Assembly (NCBI GenBank): GCA_021613375.1
Contig: CM038710.1
Span: 27,044,763 to 27,108,762, forward strand
Direction of reading: 5' to 3'
DNA: 64,000 bases
From: Megaleporinus macrocephalus
Lineage: Eukaryota > Chordata > Actinopteri > Characiformes > Anostomidae
The notes under the pieces were generated by a model, which did no database searches, was not told where the DNA came from, and was given only the letters and a program-made list of their open reading frames with translations. Of this stretch, positions 14,754 through 28,300 are shown one piece after another. The position numbers and the translations under genes are program-made. Numbering within the stretch: position 1 is the first letter of the stretch; each line of letters opens with the position of its first letter.

Positions 14754-17700
14754 TTCTTTTTTTTTTTTTATTATTATTTTTTTTTAATTTATTTATATTT
14801 TTTTTGATAATTATCTGCCTTAAGATTTAATAACCATTGTGGATGTTCATTTTAGCATTTCTCTGTCCTATTGGAAACATGTAAAGCACACCTGGACACA
14901 CCTTCCTGCGAATTAGCTGATCTCTTGAAAGTTGTACAGTAGCAGCATTATATTATTTATTATTATCATTTTTATTAAAAAACAGTGATCTCAAACCTTT
15001 GAGCTGTGATTCCAAAGTTTTGAACATAGCATACCTTTACCTTACTAATATTAATGCTATGCTAATATTAATGATAGAGATGAACCAACTTAAGATTCAT
15101 CCTTTCAAAACGCTCCCAGCTGTTATGTTACATTAGTGAGTCACATCACAAGCCTTCTGAAAACCACTCGCCTTGCTAAATTCATTACACGCCCAAGAAC
15201 CACGCATGAGCCTGCACAGTAATCCACAGCTGTATCAGCATTGCCACAGCAAACCTGCCAGTGATGATTTAACTGTGTGGCACACGACACAAACATCATC
15301 GAGCCCAAAGACAATGGACTGTATTTCATGCGAGAGGAAAGTCAAACAAACAACCGAATGAATAAACCAACACAGATGCACATTCTCCATATTTGTTTCT
15401 TAATATACTACATGCCCCCAATAAGTCATGCTTGGTTTTGATCGGATCCAGATTTAAGCTCTTGATCGGTATGTGAAGTGCAACTCCCTACCAGCATAAA
15501 TCATCATTCACATTCCTCCAGTAATTCAAATGCCATTCAGACATTGTAGGAATGTTCTCTGATGCTCTGGCTTTCGAGTCTGTTTGCAATCTTAGTCCAT
15601 AAACCATAAAACGAGAACCTCCCATCTACAACACTCTCCTCCTCAAGTACAGGAGCAAGCGTCCGGCTACATAATGTCCAGCTTTAGTACTTAATCAGCA
15701 TTCCTGTCAAAACTGGGCATTAACCTTCTTCAGTCTCGGCTCGGGGAGGATTAATGCTGTACTTTAAGAGATTTCTGTCTAATATGACATCTGCTGTCTA
15801 TTTATTTGATGTGGACTAAAATGCACGCTGAGCTGCACTGCAGGCCGGGAGGAGCTGCTGGTGAAGGAATTTTTGCTTTTCCAAAGATATTTCCAAAAAC
15901 AAAATATCTGATGCTGTAAATCTTAGGAAAAACAGCTGAGGTAATACAACGTCCAGGCAGTGGTGCGCATGTGGGTGAGGGAAAGTGGGGCACAGTAAAA
16001 GAGGGGAAAAAAGGAACGAATAGTTGTGTTGCTTACGTTTCATGGTCAGACAAACTATTTTTTCAGCTACTGTGTAACGTCTAACCTTCTAGCTGGCAAT
16101 AGAAAAACATTTTATTTAAATATGTAAAGAGAAAAATGTATCTTTACATGTTTATTACCTATTTGCCCCCTTTTTTAAGGACAAACAGAAAATCATAAAC
16201 TTATATCCATCCACTTTATCCTGTTAGTTGGGGTCACGGGGGGGCTAGAGCCTATCCCAGCGTCATCATGCGAAGGCGGGGTACACCATGGACAGTTCGC
16301 CAGTTGGCCATGCCAACATTCACTCACGTACCCTCACACCTATGGGCAATTTAGAGTGACAGATCAACCGAGCATGCGTGTCTTTAGACGTGTGGGAGGA
16401 AACCGGAGTACGTACAGGGAGAACATACACACTCCACACAGAATGGCCTGGACTGGGAATCCAACCCAGATCGCCTTGCTGCGAGGTGACAGTGCTAACC
16501 ACTACAGCACCGTGCTGCCTGAATTTCTATCCTATAAGTAAAATTCTAAAAGTACATAAACATAATTATTATGTAACTATTATTACATACTGTTTAAACC
16601 TCATTGGTTTTGGGAAATTTACACTCATTCCAAATCTGATGCCTGCAACACGTTCCAACAAAGTTGGGAGCATGTTCAGCACTGGATTACATCACCTTTC
16701 CTTTTAACAGCAATATATAATCAATGTGGTCTAGCTTAGTGCTGGATAGTGCTTTGATTCTTTAGTCTGGAGAACACGAGATCCATTATTTACATGAATA
16801 GTCTTACAATACACACCATATACACTTTCCATACACATTCCACTGAGCTTCAACCAGGTGAGCTCAAGTCCAGACAGTTCAGTGGTGTCGACATCATTGA
16901 CATTAATTCCGTCTTAACTTGGATGCCGTGGCCTTGCACAGAGATTTCCCCTCAATCCTTGAATCTTTTCATGATACACACTGTAGAGAAACCTAAACTA
17001 CACGCAATTGTTTATTAGTAATATTCGTTTGGGGGCTAAAGACCTGAACTAATTCAGTTTTTATGCTACTCTTCTGTTATACAAGTTTATATTTTAAACT
17101 TCGTAAGACACCTGCTTTCAATGAGAGACAGTTCTGGACTGCAGAACCGCAGCCATGCTGTCGTACAGCCTGAAGAATGTTTCTGAATGGTGTTGTCATG
17201 CTGAAATAAACCTGGGTGTGCCAGATGAAAGCCAGAATATGTTGCTCTAAAATGTTTTAGGGTAACAGGGCCTTTTACAGATGTACGGGCTAGTTAGTAA
17301 TGCCCCCTCTCATGCCATGAGAGACCCTGGCCTTTGAACATTACACCGGTAACTTAGTGCTGGATAGTGCTTTGATGCTTTGGTCTGGAGAACACAACAT
17401 CTATTATTTACATAAATAATCTGAAAGGCTTATCAGAGTCATCAGACCACAATACATACCACATGTTGCAAAATTCCTAGTCTTAAATTCCCAACCTGTC
17501 CCAGTGAATGAGTTTATATTTAAAATAAACAAGGAAGCAGGTAAGTTAAAATATTACATTTCTTGTCTTGTACTGTTGTTGTTCAAATACACGTCAAAGC
17601 ACATGTACAAATCACTGCTTTCTGTTTGTTTTTGTAGGTTACATACTATCACAACTTTTTTATAAATAGGTTTGTCAATAGTGCTTGTGGTCTACACATT

Positions 17701-18080
17701 TTACAGCTGCCTGGCTGGCACTTCACCCTTCTCACTGTAAGCATTTTTCATTTGATATTACTGATATGGAGCTTATAACTGACCCACAGTGAGAGTTAAC
17801 CAGGGTAATGTACATCCTCCACACAGAGTGGTTAGCCATAACACAGTGTTAAACTAAGCCTCATAAAGAAACCGGTGAGAGAGACCCCTATTCCCCCATT
17901 TACATTCAAAACAGTGACATTTAATATTTTAGGATATTTTAGGTATTTAGGATAGGTTGAACATTTTAATTTCAATAAAATTAAATAACACATTAATTTG
18001 CTTTAAATAACAGAAAAAAAGATGTTTTTATATGTTCATCAGTTTTAGTTTATCTATTTTCTAGGAAATGCCACAACTCA

Positions 18081-18120
<40 letters not shown>

Positions 18121-21100
18121 TTTTATAATTTTGCAAAAAAACAAACAAACATGCATTTCAAGTCTTTAGGGAAGTGACTGAAGAAGAAAGTGACCGATGC
18201 TTCTGAAAGTGCTGAGAGCAGATTGTCCTAATTAGGACTAATGAATTCACACAGTGAACAACACAGCCACTATTCCTCAGAGGTCTGCTCACTTCTGATG
18301 GCAATGCTGATCAATAGCCTTTATAAGGCTGTACACACAGAAAGCCTCTCTAGCTCTAAGCACATACTGACCTTTTTCTTTTCCTTCAGGTCATACAAGG
18401 CCATGGTGACAAACATGGGCTCGATCTCGATCTCAAATCTGCAAAGAACAAACAGGTAAGAGCACTGCGTAAGTGATATGTCTTCACTGTTGTAGAAATT
18501 CTGGGCAACACCTCCTTCAAAATACTTTATAAATGAGTTTATGAGGTGTTACATAGCATGCATATGCCTACATTGTTCCCCATAAGCAGTTATAATAAAG
18601 TAATGCACTAAACCAGGGTTCTAGTATATCTAGCTTCATAGCTCAATAACACAGACTAACTGAAAATACATAGTACTGTGTAAAAACAGGGATCATGCTT
18701 CATTTCCAGTAAATCGGGAGATTAGGATGTCAGATCAGATAATATACTTGCATAAAAAGTCAAAAGAAAATGAGTAGAAGACTTTCCAAACTATGATTGC
18801 GAGTTATGGAGAAAATGAGACAACTGATAACCATGCAAGACCTCATACACCACCACAACTGTCACAATCAGATAAACAGTGCTTAAGGCTTTCATCACTG
18901 AGAGAGAAAGAGCTCCACTCTTGCTTCACATCTGAAAAATCAACACATACTTCTATTCATCCTTTCACTCAGAAGGAGACAAATTAACACTACGACTGTT
19001 AAGAAGAATATATATATTCTTATATATAAATTATATATATATATATATATATAAAATTGCAAATCAAACAAAGAAGCTGCTGGTGTTCTCAGAACAACGG
19101 ACTGACCACCGTCCAGGCCTCAATATCACTGAATATGTTTAAGTTACTCATTACTTGGATCCTGAGATGCAGAAAGTACAACCAATCAAGTCTTAACTGT
19201 TGAAAACTATGCTGACAGGTTTCTATTGGAAAACATCCAAGCACTGAAAAAATCTGTGGTACTTAATGGTCATTTTAACTGGAAGTGATAGAAATGAAAG
19301 GTGGTCCCTGACTTTAGCTCATATTGTATACACTGTGAATGAAGATGCTTTTTGCAGACAGCCTGACTGCTTACAAACTGACTCATTATAAGAGGAATCG
19401 CTGACTTCTTCAAACTGAGCTTATATTCTTCTAATAGATGTGGCAGATGAGAGATCTCATGCCGTGAGGAACTACGGCTTTGTGTCCCTTATTTGAGGTC
19501 AAAAACCCTGTGATTTAAAGTTTATTGGCCGAGTACCTCAGCCCAGTTTGAATGCTTGGAATCAGAAACTCAAATTACAGAGAAGAAGAGGATTACTTGA
19601 AGGTTTGGCATCGCACTAGTATCCTGTGGCCCATGTGCTCCCTTGGACATTCGGGAATGGGACGGATCTCCACTACATCTTCCTGTAGATGGAAAGAAAA
19701 TCAGTTCTTATTCAGATTCGACTCTGAAAGAAATTCAGTGAAAAAAGCAACACACTTGAAACGATAATTTTCCATTTTGTTAAATATAGAAGCATTCAGT
19801 AGAAAAATTCAGCAGGTTCTGAACTTTCAATTTATGACTGTATTCTATTAAGATTTTAGTTTGTTTAACAGTTTTTGCTTGTTTTGCAAAAAGGGAACAA
19901 AGTTGTTTTCATTTTGCAACATTTATTTTGAATTTAACATTAAAACTTGTCTCTGTATTTACTGAATGTAAACTAAATGCAAATGTAATTCATGTAACTA
20001 AGTAGTTACAGTTATGTAATTACATATAAACTAAGTGATTAAAAAAAAGAAAAATAAGAACACTTCTAAACTGTCCATGGTCCATTGGCTTCAGCCCCCC
20101 CGTGACCCTGACTAGCGGGATAAAGTGGCAAATAATGGATGGATGGATGAATAACACTTCTGAGGGTTAATTATCAGGTGGAATCAGAGAGAAAGCTTTT
20201 GCAGTGCTTTGGAGTTTGAGAACTGTGCTCTATACATATAGTCATATGCAACAGCCCTGGCCATATAGTCATATTGAACAGCCCTTGCCTAACTACACAT
20301 TTTGTTGATTTTCTACGCAAAATACACAATCTTTACAGGGAACGAACTTAAAAATGAGATTTTCTTCATTTTTTAAACACAATTTTTTATGTACTTTCTA
20401 AATTGAACATCCTGAAAAAGGTCAAACTTAAATGTGCTATAACTTTTACACAGGCCACTCGTAATGCTCTATTTCTTTACCAGCGTGTTAAATTCAGCAG
20501 CTGAACAGTAACGTGGTAAGGGGAAGAAGTGTGTTCTCTTTAGAGCATGTGTTAACTTATCGTCATGTAATTTGAGCAGGGACTCAAACGGTTGCTGCAT
20601 TCAAGTCACGACATGAAAGTTTTTCAACGTTCTCAAATTTCTGAAAACCTGTACATGTAATGTGTGCTCAGAGTGCCAAACTGTACTGCAGCGTTTTGGT
20701 TGACGTGGTCAGCGTTGGGTCAGTGCTTACCTCATCAGGAGGCGGATAGAGGGCAAAAATTTCGGGCTGGCGGTTGCTGAGTCTAGCTTCCAGATTAAAG
20801 CGGTCAAGGTCCTCAGGGTTGCTGAACCGCAGGAGGCTGTCCAGCCGAGGGTCCGGTTGCAACCCCCGCAGGTCGAAGTCTGAGGAGGTGATGGTGCTCC
20901 GAGCGCTATCATCGTCGCATAACACTGCCAGAGATGGAGATTTAACCTGAGGAGCAACAACAAACAACACTGCTGCATCACTCAGCTTACAGCAGGCACG
21001 TCCGGCTCTGCTAACGGAGGGTCACAAAACCTGACTCAACTCTAACGATGACTGTTAGGTTTAGTGGGTATGTTAGAGCAGAGAAATCACCACACTGTGC

Positions 21101-23856
21101 TAGACTTCAGACGTCAAGGACCAGAGCTAGACACCCCTGGTTTATTCCCAACAGGGCTATAAATCTGATTATGCAAGAAAACATGAGCAAGTAGTTTATA
21201 TTTGTGTTAGTTACATACACAGAACAAATTAAACCACCAATAAATAGTAAAACCTCACAGATACATAAAATATATACAGATCTAGAAATAAGAGCAGCAG
21301 TGGCAGCTGGGAAAACTATAGAAAGATGATAAAAATGCTTATGTAAGTAAAGGTAGTAGAAGACTTTATATAGGCAGAATGCTATATATATTGTTGCTGT
21401 CCAATGAAAAACATGTATCTTTATTTTTGTCAATTTCTATTTTTTCACATAGATTAAATGCAGCAGCTGCAGTTTGCATTATGGGAACATTTTATGATGA
21501 ATACACCAATAGAAATGCTCCAAAAAAGCTTGGGAAGAAATCTGGTTCCATTGCCTTACATTGAAAGTGAAGAAAGTGAAGTTTTTGTCCTCTACTATAA
21601 AGTCACTATTTTGGAATATACTTGTTTTTCATTGGACAGCGACAATATGTTATCTATGCTGTATTAGAAACATGAGCTGCTAATATGGTTAACCAGTGCA
21701 ATAATCAGGTGCTTTATGCCCTAGCTGCTTTGTGTGACTGCCAAGTTGCACTGAAATGAAGTTGCATGCAACTCACAACATGCAGTGAGTTGCATGAAAG
21801 TTTCACTGTGGAAGGCCAACCTAATTTATTTATTGTGACAAAAAAATATTTGCCCACTTAATCAAATATCATCTAATCTACTCTGACTGACCACAACATT
21901 CGAAAATCGATGAATGTAAATCACCACCTTTGGGTCCGTGCAGTTCAGTTTTACAGCCCTAACTGCAGCCACTAGTCCTGCCTAATGTAACAAACCCTTA
22001 CAGCTGATTTTGTTCAGGGTTCGGAGGCCTGTTTTTTTTTTCCAGCTAGGCTTTCGGTTACAAGGACGCCTGCAGCTGGGCCTCTGCTATCCAAAATGTG
22101 ATCAAGGAGGGCAGTTCTGATGGGTTCAATAAATGCCTCCTTCCAGGAAAAGCCCCCAGGAAATATCAGTAGATGCATTCTCAAAACATTACAGGAGATC
22201 CCTGTTAATCTCTGATCATGAAAACCATATGGTTAAGCCCACATGTTGGATAGCGCTGAGGTCCACAAGCTGTAGGATGTCTAGTCTACAAGACAACCCA
22301 CCCACAAGTCAAGTCAAGTTTATTTGTATAGCGCTTTTTACAGTGATAAAAAAGCAGCTTTACAGGCGTTTGAAAACATGAAAACATGAAGTCACAGCAT
22401 GTATCCCCTGGTGAGCAAGCCAGAGGCGATGGTGGCAAGGAAAATCTCCCTCAAGACTAGTGGAAGAAACCTTTGGAGGAACCAAGACTCACAGGGGTAG
22501 ACCGTCCTCCTCTGGTCAATTTATTAAGCTAAATTAAAAATAGAACTAAGAGCCTCTCTGTTTGAGGTCTGAATGCTAAAAGGTTTAGAAGCTGCCCAGG
22601 TAGAGGCAGTCTCTGACTTTGTGGAAAGTAGGAGGGAGCTGAAACAGTCCCATCATATCCTTTATCCCACCCTCCATATCCTGGTTCAACCCCAACCTGA
22701 CATAGCTATTGGGGTCTCTGCTACACCACTAGATTGCTAATTAACCCAAAAATGAATAAAGGGTTCCTCTAAGGTCCTTCAGGGGAGCGTGTGAGCCTGG
22801 TTTTCATGTGGACTCTGGCTCAAAGTTCATGCTTTGAAAAAAGGGTCTTTGGTTTAGGTAATTAAGACTTGGCAGGACAGGGCTGGTGCAGAAGCACTGC
22901 GAGACTCGGACTGAATGAATATTCATGCTTCATTGTGCCTGCGCTTGGTCAGTGGGACGGAGGTGGGACAGAGCCAAATTGTTCCCCTGTTCTTCTTCCA
23001 ACCTTCCACAGTATCTGCTCTGTTTCACTATTTCTATGCATCTCTGAACTTGTTTGTGTGCACAAGTGTGGTCATACCTGTTTTTCTAAAATAAGTACGG
23101 CACCACTGGTCCTGATTCTGATGTTTTAGCTTTAGTAGTCTTAGGTAAACAGCGATCTCATACTGGTTTTGCTAGTTTCTGTTAGACTTTCTTGGTAATT
23201 CTTGGATGGAACAGAAACCAAAATTCAAGATCCATAAAATCCTCAACAACAGAAATAGCTGTTTATGCAAGACGGCTTAGGCTGTATGAAACCTGTAATG
23301 TTGACATTCTTAGGTGTTGTAAAAGCTCATGTGCAATATTTCATGGTGTCTGATTTGCAGAGACGTTACAAGTTGTGATAATACTGTACTGTAAGGTACC
23401 ATGTATAAGGTCACATGACACCTACATAAGCTTGTCATGACAAATAACATAAATGTTAATAAACGCTTATTCCAACAGGAGTCTTTCAATGTATTTACCG
23501 GCTGCTCTTGTTTTTCTGGCTGAACATCTGACTCAAAGACCTGCTTCTGCAGCTGTTTGTGAAAGCCCGACCTCTCTGAGTATGCGCTCCAGCCGTCTCC
23601 TTGGCATCTGGACAAGAGGCAAACAGAACAGATACAACCAGGACACACCTCTGCGCCAACACTGGCCTCAGACAATACAAACTGATAAGCCAAAGTTGTC
23701 AAAGTGATTTTGAACATAACTATGAAGCAAGTGCTCACCGTCTGCTGACTATCAGCCAAGGCTGAGTGTAACCTTGGACACAATCTCTCACATGGGGATC
23801 CAGTTCCACCCTAAAAAGAAACACACAAACACGCACGCATGCACACAGACACAAAC

Positions 23857-23945
<89 letters not shown>

Positions 23946-25290
23946 TCCTTATGTACTTTTATTTTTCCATACTTTCTTACTCTTAACCCCTTGCATGCCA
24001 AGCACCTGTCAGCTGATTCATACTTCCAATTCAGTATGTAATTGCTGAACAATAAGCCTTAGAATATAATAAGCCTGAAAATGAAAGGGGTTAAGCAACA
24101 TTTTCAGTATCCATGCCAGCCTATGTGGTCAGTTTAAGAATTTATAATATTTACTGCTGATAAGGCACATATTCCTCTCTGTTTGAATGACTTTGTGTAC
24201 CTCAAGCATGCAACATGCATCACACAGTGAGTATATCAGCATAAACACAGTCTCATTGCTGTCACATGATTTCAGGAAAATTCTTGTTTTGACACCAGTG
24301 TTTCCTTAAATGACAATTTTCTCATAAACAAGATAAGGTAGCTAAAGATTACATAAACATCTATTATTTATTGCATGTGAATTTTTGAGTAGTAGTCAGA
24401 CGCATCAGTGAAAATACAAACAAAACGGTCCCTTTTTAAAAAATTCATACTCCTGTTTGTATTTTCACTACAGTATACACAACTATAGTTGTATTGCATA
24501 TGGATTGTATGTGGTTAATATCACTATAGTGACAGCCACTGGAGTTGTTTATATCTGTACTTCGGTTCTGTTGGTTCTGTTCAGTTGGAGTTCAAATTGA
24601 CATATCTGATATCAAAACAAAAGATGTCTACAGTCACAATAAAGTGGGCTAATACATTGTGTGCTTGGGTACTCCCCCCAACTCTCTCCCTAACTAAGCT
24701 TTTAGCTTTTATGTCTGTCTTGGCTGATCTCATCTTGAAGTGGACCAATGCTGACCTGCCTCATGGCAGTCTTCACACTTGTTTTGATAAATGACACTAA
24801 CAGAGCAGCAGATTTGGTTTTTTTAACCAGACGTGCAAAGTTTGAATACTCAATTAAATGAAGCACAAAAAGCAGTTAAAAAATATGCATGTTTATTATT
24901 TATGAAGACTTGCAATAACATAATAAAGGTGAACGCACCCCTCCTCTGGGACAGAGTGCCAAATGGTTCGGCACTCTCTCTCCACCAGGTCCACCTCCAG
25001 GTCATCATCCGGGAACTCTCCCAGCTCCTGCATGAGCTCGGCATCCCCGCTGCGCAGCTGCGTCATCAGAAACTCCTCCACGTCCACCGGCTCCACAGCG
25101 TCATACGACTGAGGCTGGAAAAAGCACATGCACAGTTACTGTACACATACTACACAGTACACACTTTACACACCCACACTCACACTAGTACGTACATGTG
25201 AGTCACTGTGCATGGTTTGCACTCACTTTAACAATGATTTCCATTTCAGTGGAGATGCCATGAAAATTTAAACAATACAGAAAACCCCAA

Positions 25291-25356
<66 letters not shown>

Positions 25357-28300
25357 CATGTGTACCATTTAGTAGTGCCTTCAGTACAACATCCATTCTT
25401 TTTCAGTTTTAGAAGTGGGTTTAGGATTCCTTGCTTCTCACAATCCAAATAATTCTAAATACATTCAATGATGTTGAGATTTAGACTGTGGGGTGGTCAG
25501 TTCATTGTTCTGAGAGCATCAGCAGCTTCTTATCTAAAGCAGGTGAGACGCTTTTAAGCACTGTTTATCTGATGGCGACGATATTGGTGGTCTACAAGGT
25601 ACTGGACGTTAAGTTAAGTTTGTTGAGTCAAATTTTCTCTTAGTGTTTAATAATAATAAAAGATGGCTCAATTCAAATCCCTCCTCAGATTTATTTCCAG
25701 AAAAACCTGCACTTTATGAAGGGTGGTCTCCGACCTTTGCACAGTACTGCAATTTGAATATTATCACTTGGCCTTTAAGTGTTGTCAGATCAGATATGCA
25801 GATGCTGAATGAAATACAGATTTTGAACAAAGACAGGGTTTGCAAGATAAGGAGACATGGTATGCATTTCAGCATGCACACTACAAATCCAGCACCAAAT
25901 GTAATCATACATAATATATACAAGAACTGTAATCACAGTTCTTGTTCGGTTTTAAATGCACGCAACATACGATCCAAACCTACAATCTATATATACAAAT
26001 CATAAACAAAGATGATGAGCGCTGTTTATAGCCCAACTGAACTGAACCCGGGCTCACTAGCAAGTTTCAGCATTTACACTAGTCAAACAGATGACGGCAG
26101 AGATCGCCTAGTGTGAGTACACCTTCAAGTTACAGTCTTAGCACACAGGCCTAGACAAGGAACAAGGCCAGTCTGTGAATGACATTCTTCTTCCCTTCAC
26201 CATCCTGCACCTAATCCTCTTGAATATTTGCTCTCCATCAAATCGGAAATGCCTTTAATCTCATTCAGTAGTTATTAGGGAAATGCCTTATATCCAAAAA
26301 AAGACAGAAACTCCTTAACCTTGCTGGAAAAAGGAGGAGGAGAGTGGTGAGGCACTTTTTTGTTGCTGACAGCAACTTCTTAAACAACACAACTCAAAGT
26401 ATGCATGGCCTTTAGTAATATCCAGCTATTACGCAGATCGATGGTGGGTGGGCATGTTGTGTCATGACTGTGCACAGACAGTTCCAGGCGTGTTGATGAG
26501 AGGCTTGGCAGTAATGGCTACAGCCCTAATGCATGCATATACATGTGCAAGAGTACAAAGCCATCCTACTGAGACCCAAAAGGGTCCCCCATGAGAAACA
26601 ACGCTGGAAACACTGTGTACTGTGGTCCAAACACCAAGCACATGTTGTAAGCCGACTGTAAATGGACTTATTCCCAGTAGCAAAAATTCAAAATAGAGCG
26701 AACACCTGGTGTAAAAAATCTAATTTACACGATTTTACATGTACCCATGTAGTCATACTGCCAAGACACGTCTGTCTAAACACTATCCAACACTCCCAGC
26801 CTGCTACGCCACTAAAGCAGAACTAAATACAGGAGAAAAGCAATAAATGGGTTCTTCAGAAGCAGGTTCTGTTGTAAAGCCCACTGTTTTTTGTTCACGA
26901 CTCACTGAAAACAAAGCTTTTATACGGCGGCGTCTTAAAGAGGGTCAGGTTCCTATTCACTGTTCTGCTCTGACAGGTGAACTAGCAAACAAACAGAAGG
27001 ACTGGTGGACAGATGGACTGACTGAAGGACAAACACATTGGTGAGTGAACAGATCTACAACAGACAGAAGGGCAAGAGAGCGGGAGAGCACAGTTGCTGT
27101 CACTAGGCTAAGTTTTGCCTGATCTTTCGCTTTGTTTCAGTTTGTTACTTCAACCAGAGCAGAGAGAAAGAGATGAACACAGTTCACTGAAAGCTGTGTG
27201 GACAAATCAAGCTACATCAGCCTGGTGATTGGAGAGGACCCACCTAGAAACAAAGCTTCCCTTGATCTTTAGGTTTACTTCTCTGGCCTCACCGTGGAGC
27301 CATGAGGCTAAAGTATCTAACAAGTAATGGAATTTTATGCCCCTCCAGTTAGCACAGTGATATCCTCAGCCTCAGATGCTCTGCCCACAAGAAAACTAAG
27401 CATCTGTTGTATTTTGCACACTAAGCTGAACACGAGTATTGAGATTTTGTCAGTTGCTTTCTGGTGTTTTTATGTATATACAGTTCAGTGCAGCATTTTT
27501 TATTATTCCGATGGCAGTTGTGTTTTTCTTAGTCAGCAATAGCAAACAACTGCTCGCACTAGATACCAAGACCCTTTCGGGGCCAGATATTTAGGTGGGA
27601 TTTTCAAAACCACTTCTCATTACACACTACGCTTAAACAGCGGGGCATGATTGATCATTTCGTATGTCGGTCACATGGCATCTTCCAGACAAGGAAGGTG
27701 GTTCTTGGCCATGTTTGCAGTAAAAAGTTCTCACTGATTATAGCATACAAGACCGGCACAGTGCAAACTGCATGTCGAATAAGGGTGTAAAAAAATATTG
27801 AAATATCGAATATCGGGATATTATGTTTCTTGATACTGTATCGATTCTCAAAAACACAATATGGATACACAGCTTCCTGGCAGACAGTGAATCATTGTGT
27901 GTTGTGTTTAAACCTCTGACCACTAGATGGCAGTGTTGTAATCGATTTTCAGCTCCACTCCAACATTAACAAGCAGCGCAAAGGCGCAATGCTATTGTAA
28001 GCATTGGCAAACTAAAGAAGCAACTATGTTTTGACTGACCAAGTACATTTGAGGTAAGGAGAATAAGTGAATATATATGTGTACGTTTGTTATTGTTTGT
28101 CAATCTATCGCCGTAAGAGCTGTTTTAAAAGATAAGAAGCGAATGTCAAAGATTAAACGGGTGAGTTGTATAACACTGTTCACGCTTGAAGTCAATGAAG
28201 GCCCTAAGTCTTGCACAATGTTCCGCTCCAACAGATTCTGTAACCTAAGACAGCAAGAACTGTGCCTGCAGACCAGATCGCACCAGTGTTGACGGTAAGA

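Larger units (their letters stand above)
14340..18371. other. dock8 intron 8
   Basis: Two AT tracts, the best-preserved SINE (16,204-16,520) and the repeat region at 16,738-17,430. No exon seen. Confidence 0.7.
20947..23498. other. dock8 intron 5
   Basis: MITE at 21,388-21,648 and dispersed repeat at 22,302-22,520. No exon seen. Confidence 0.7.

Noticed and set aside
23735..24052. Tyr-Ile repeat ORFs around the AT microsatellite
   Set aside because: TATA repeats read as YIYI on both strands; the only real coding part is the exon 4 segment on the minus strand.
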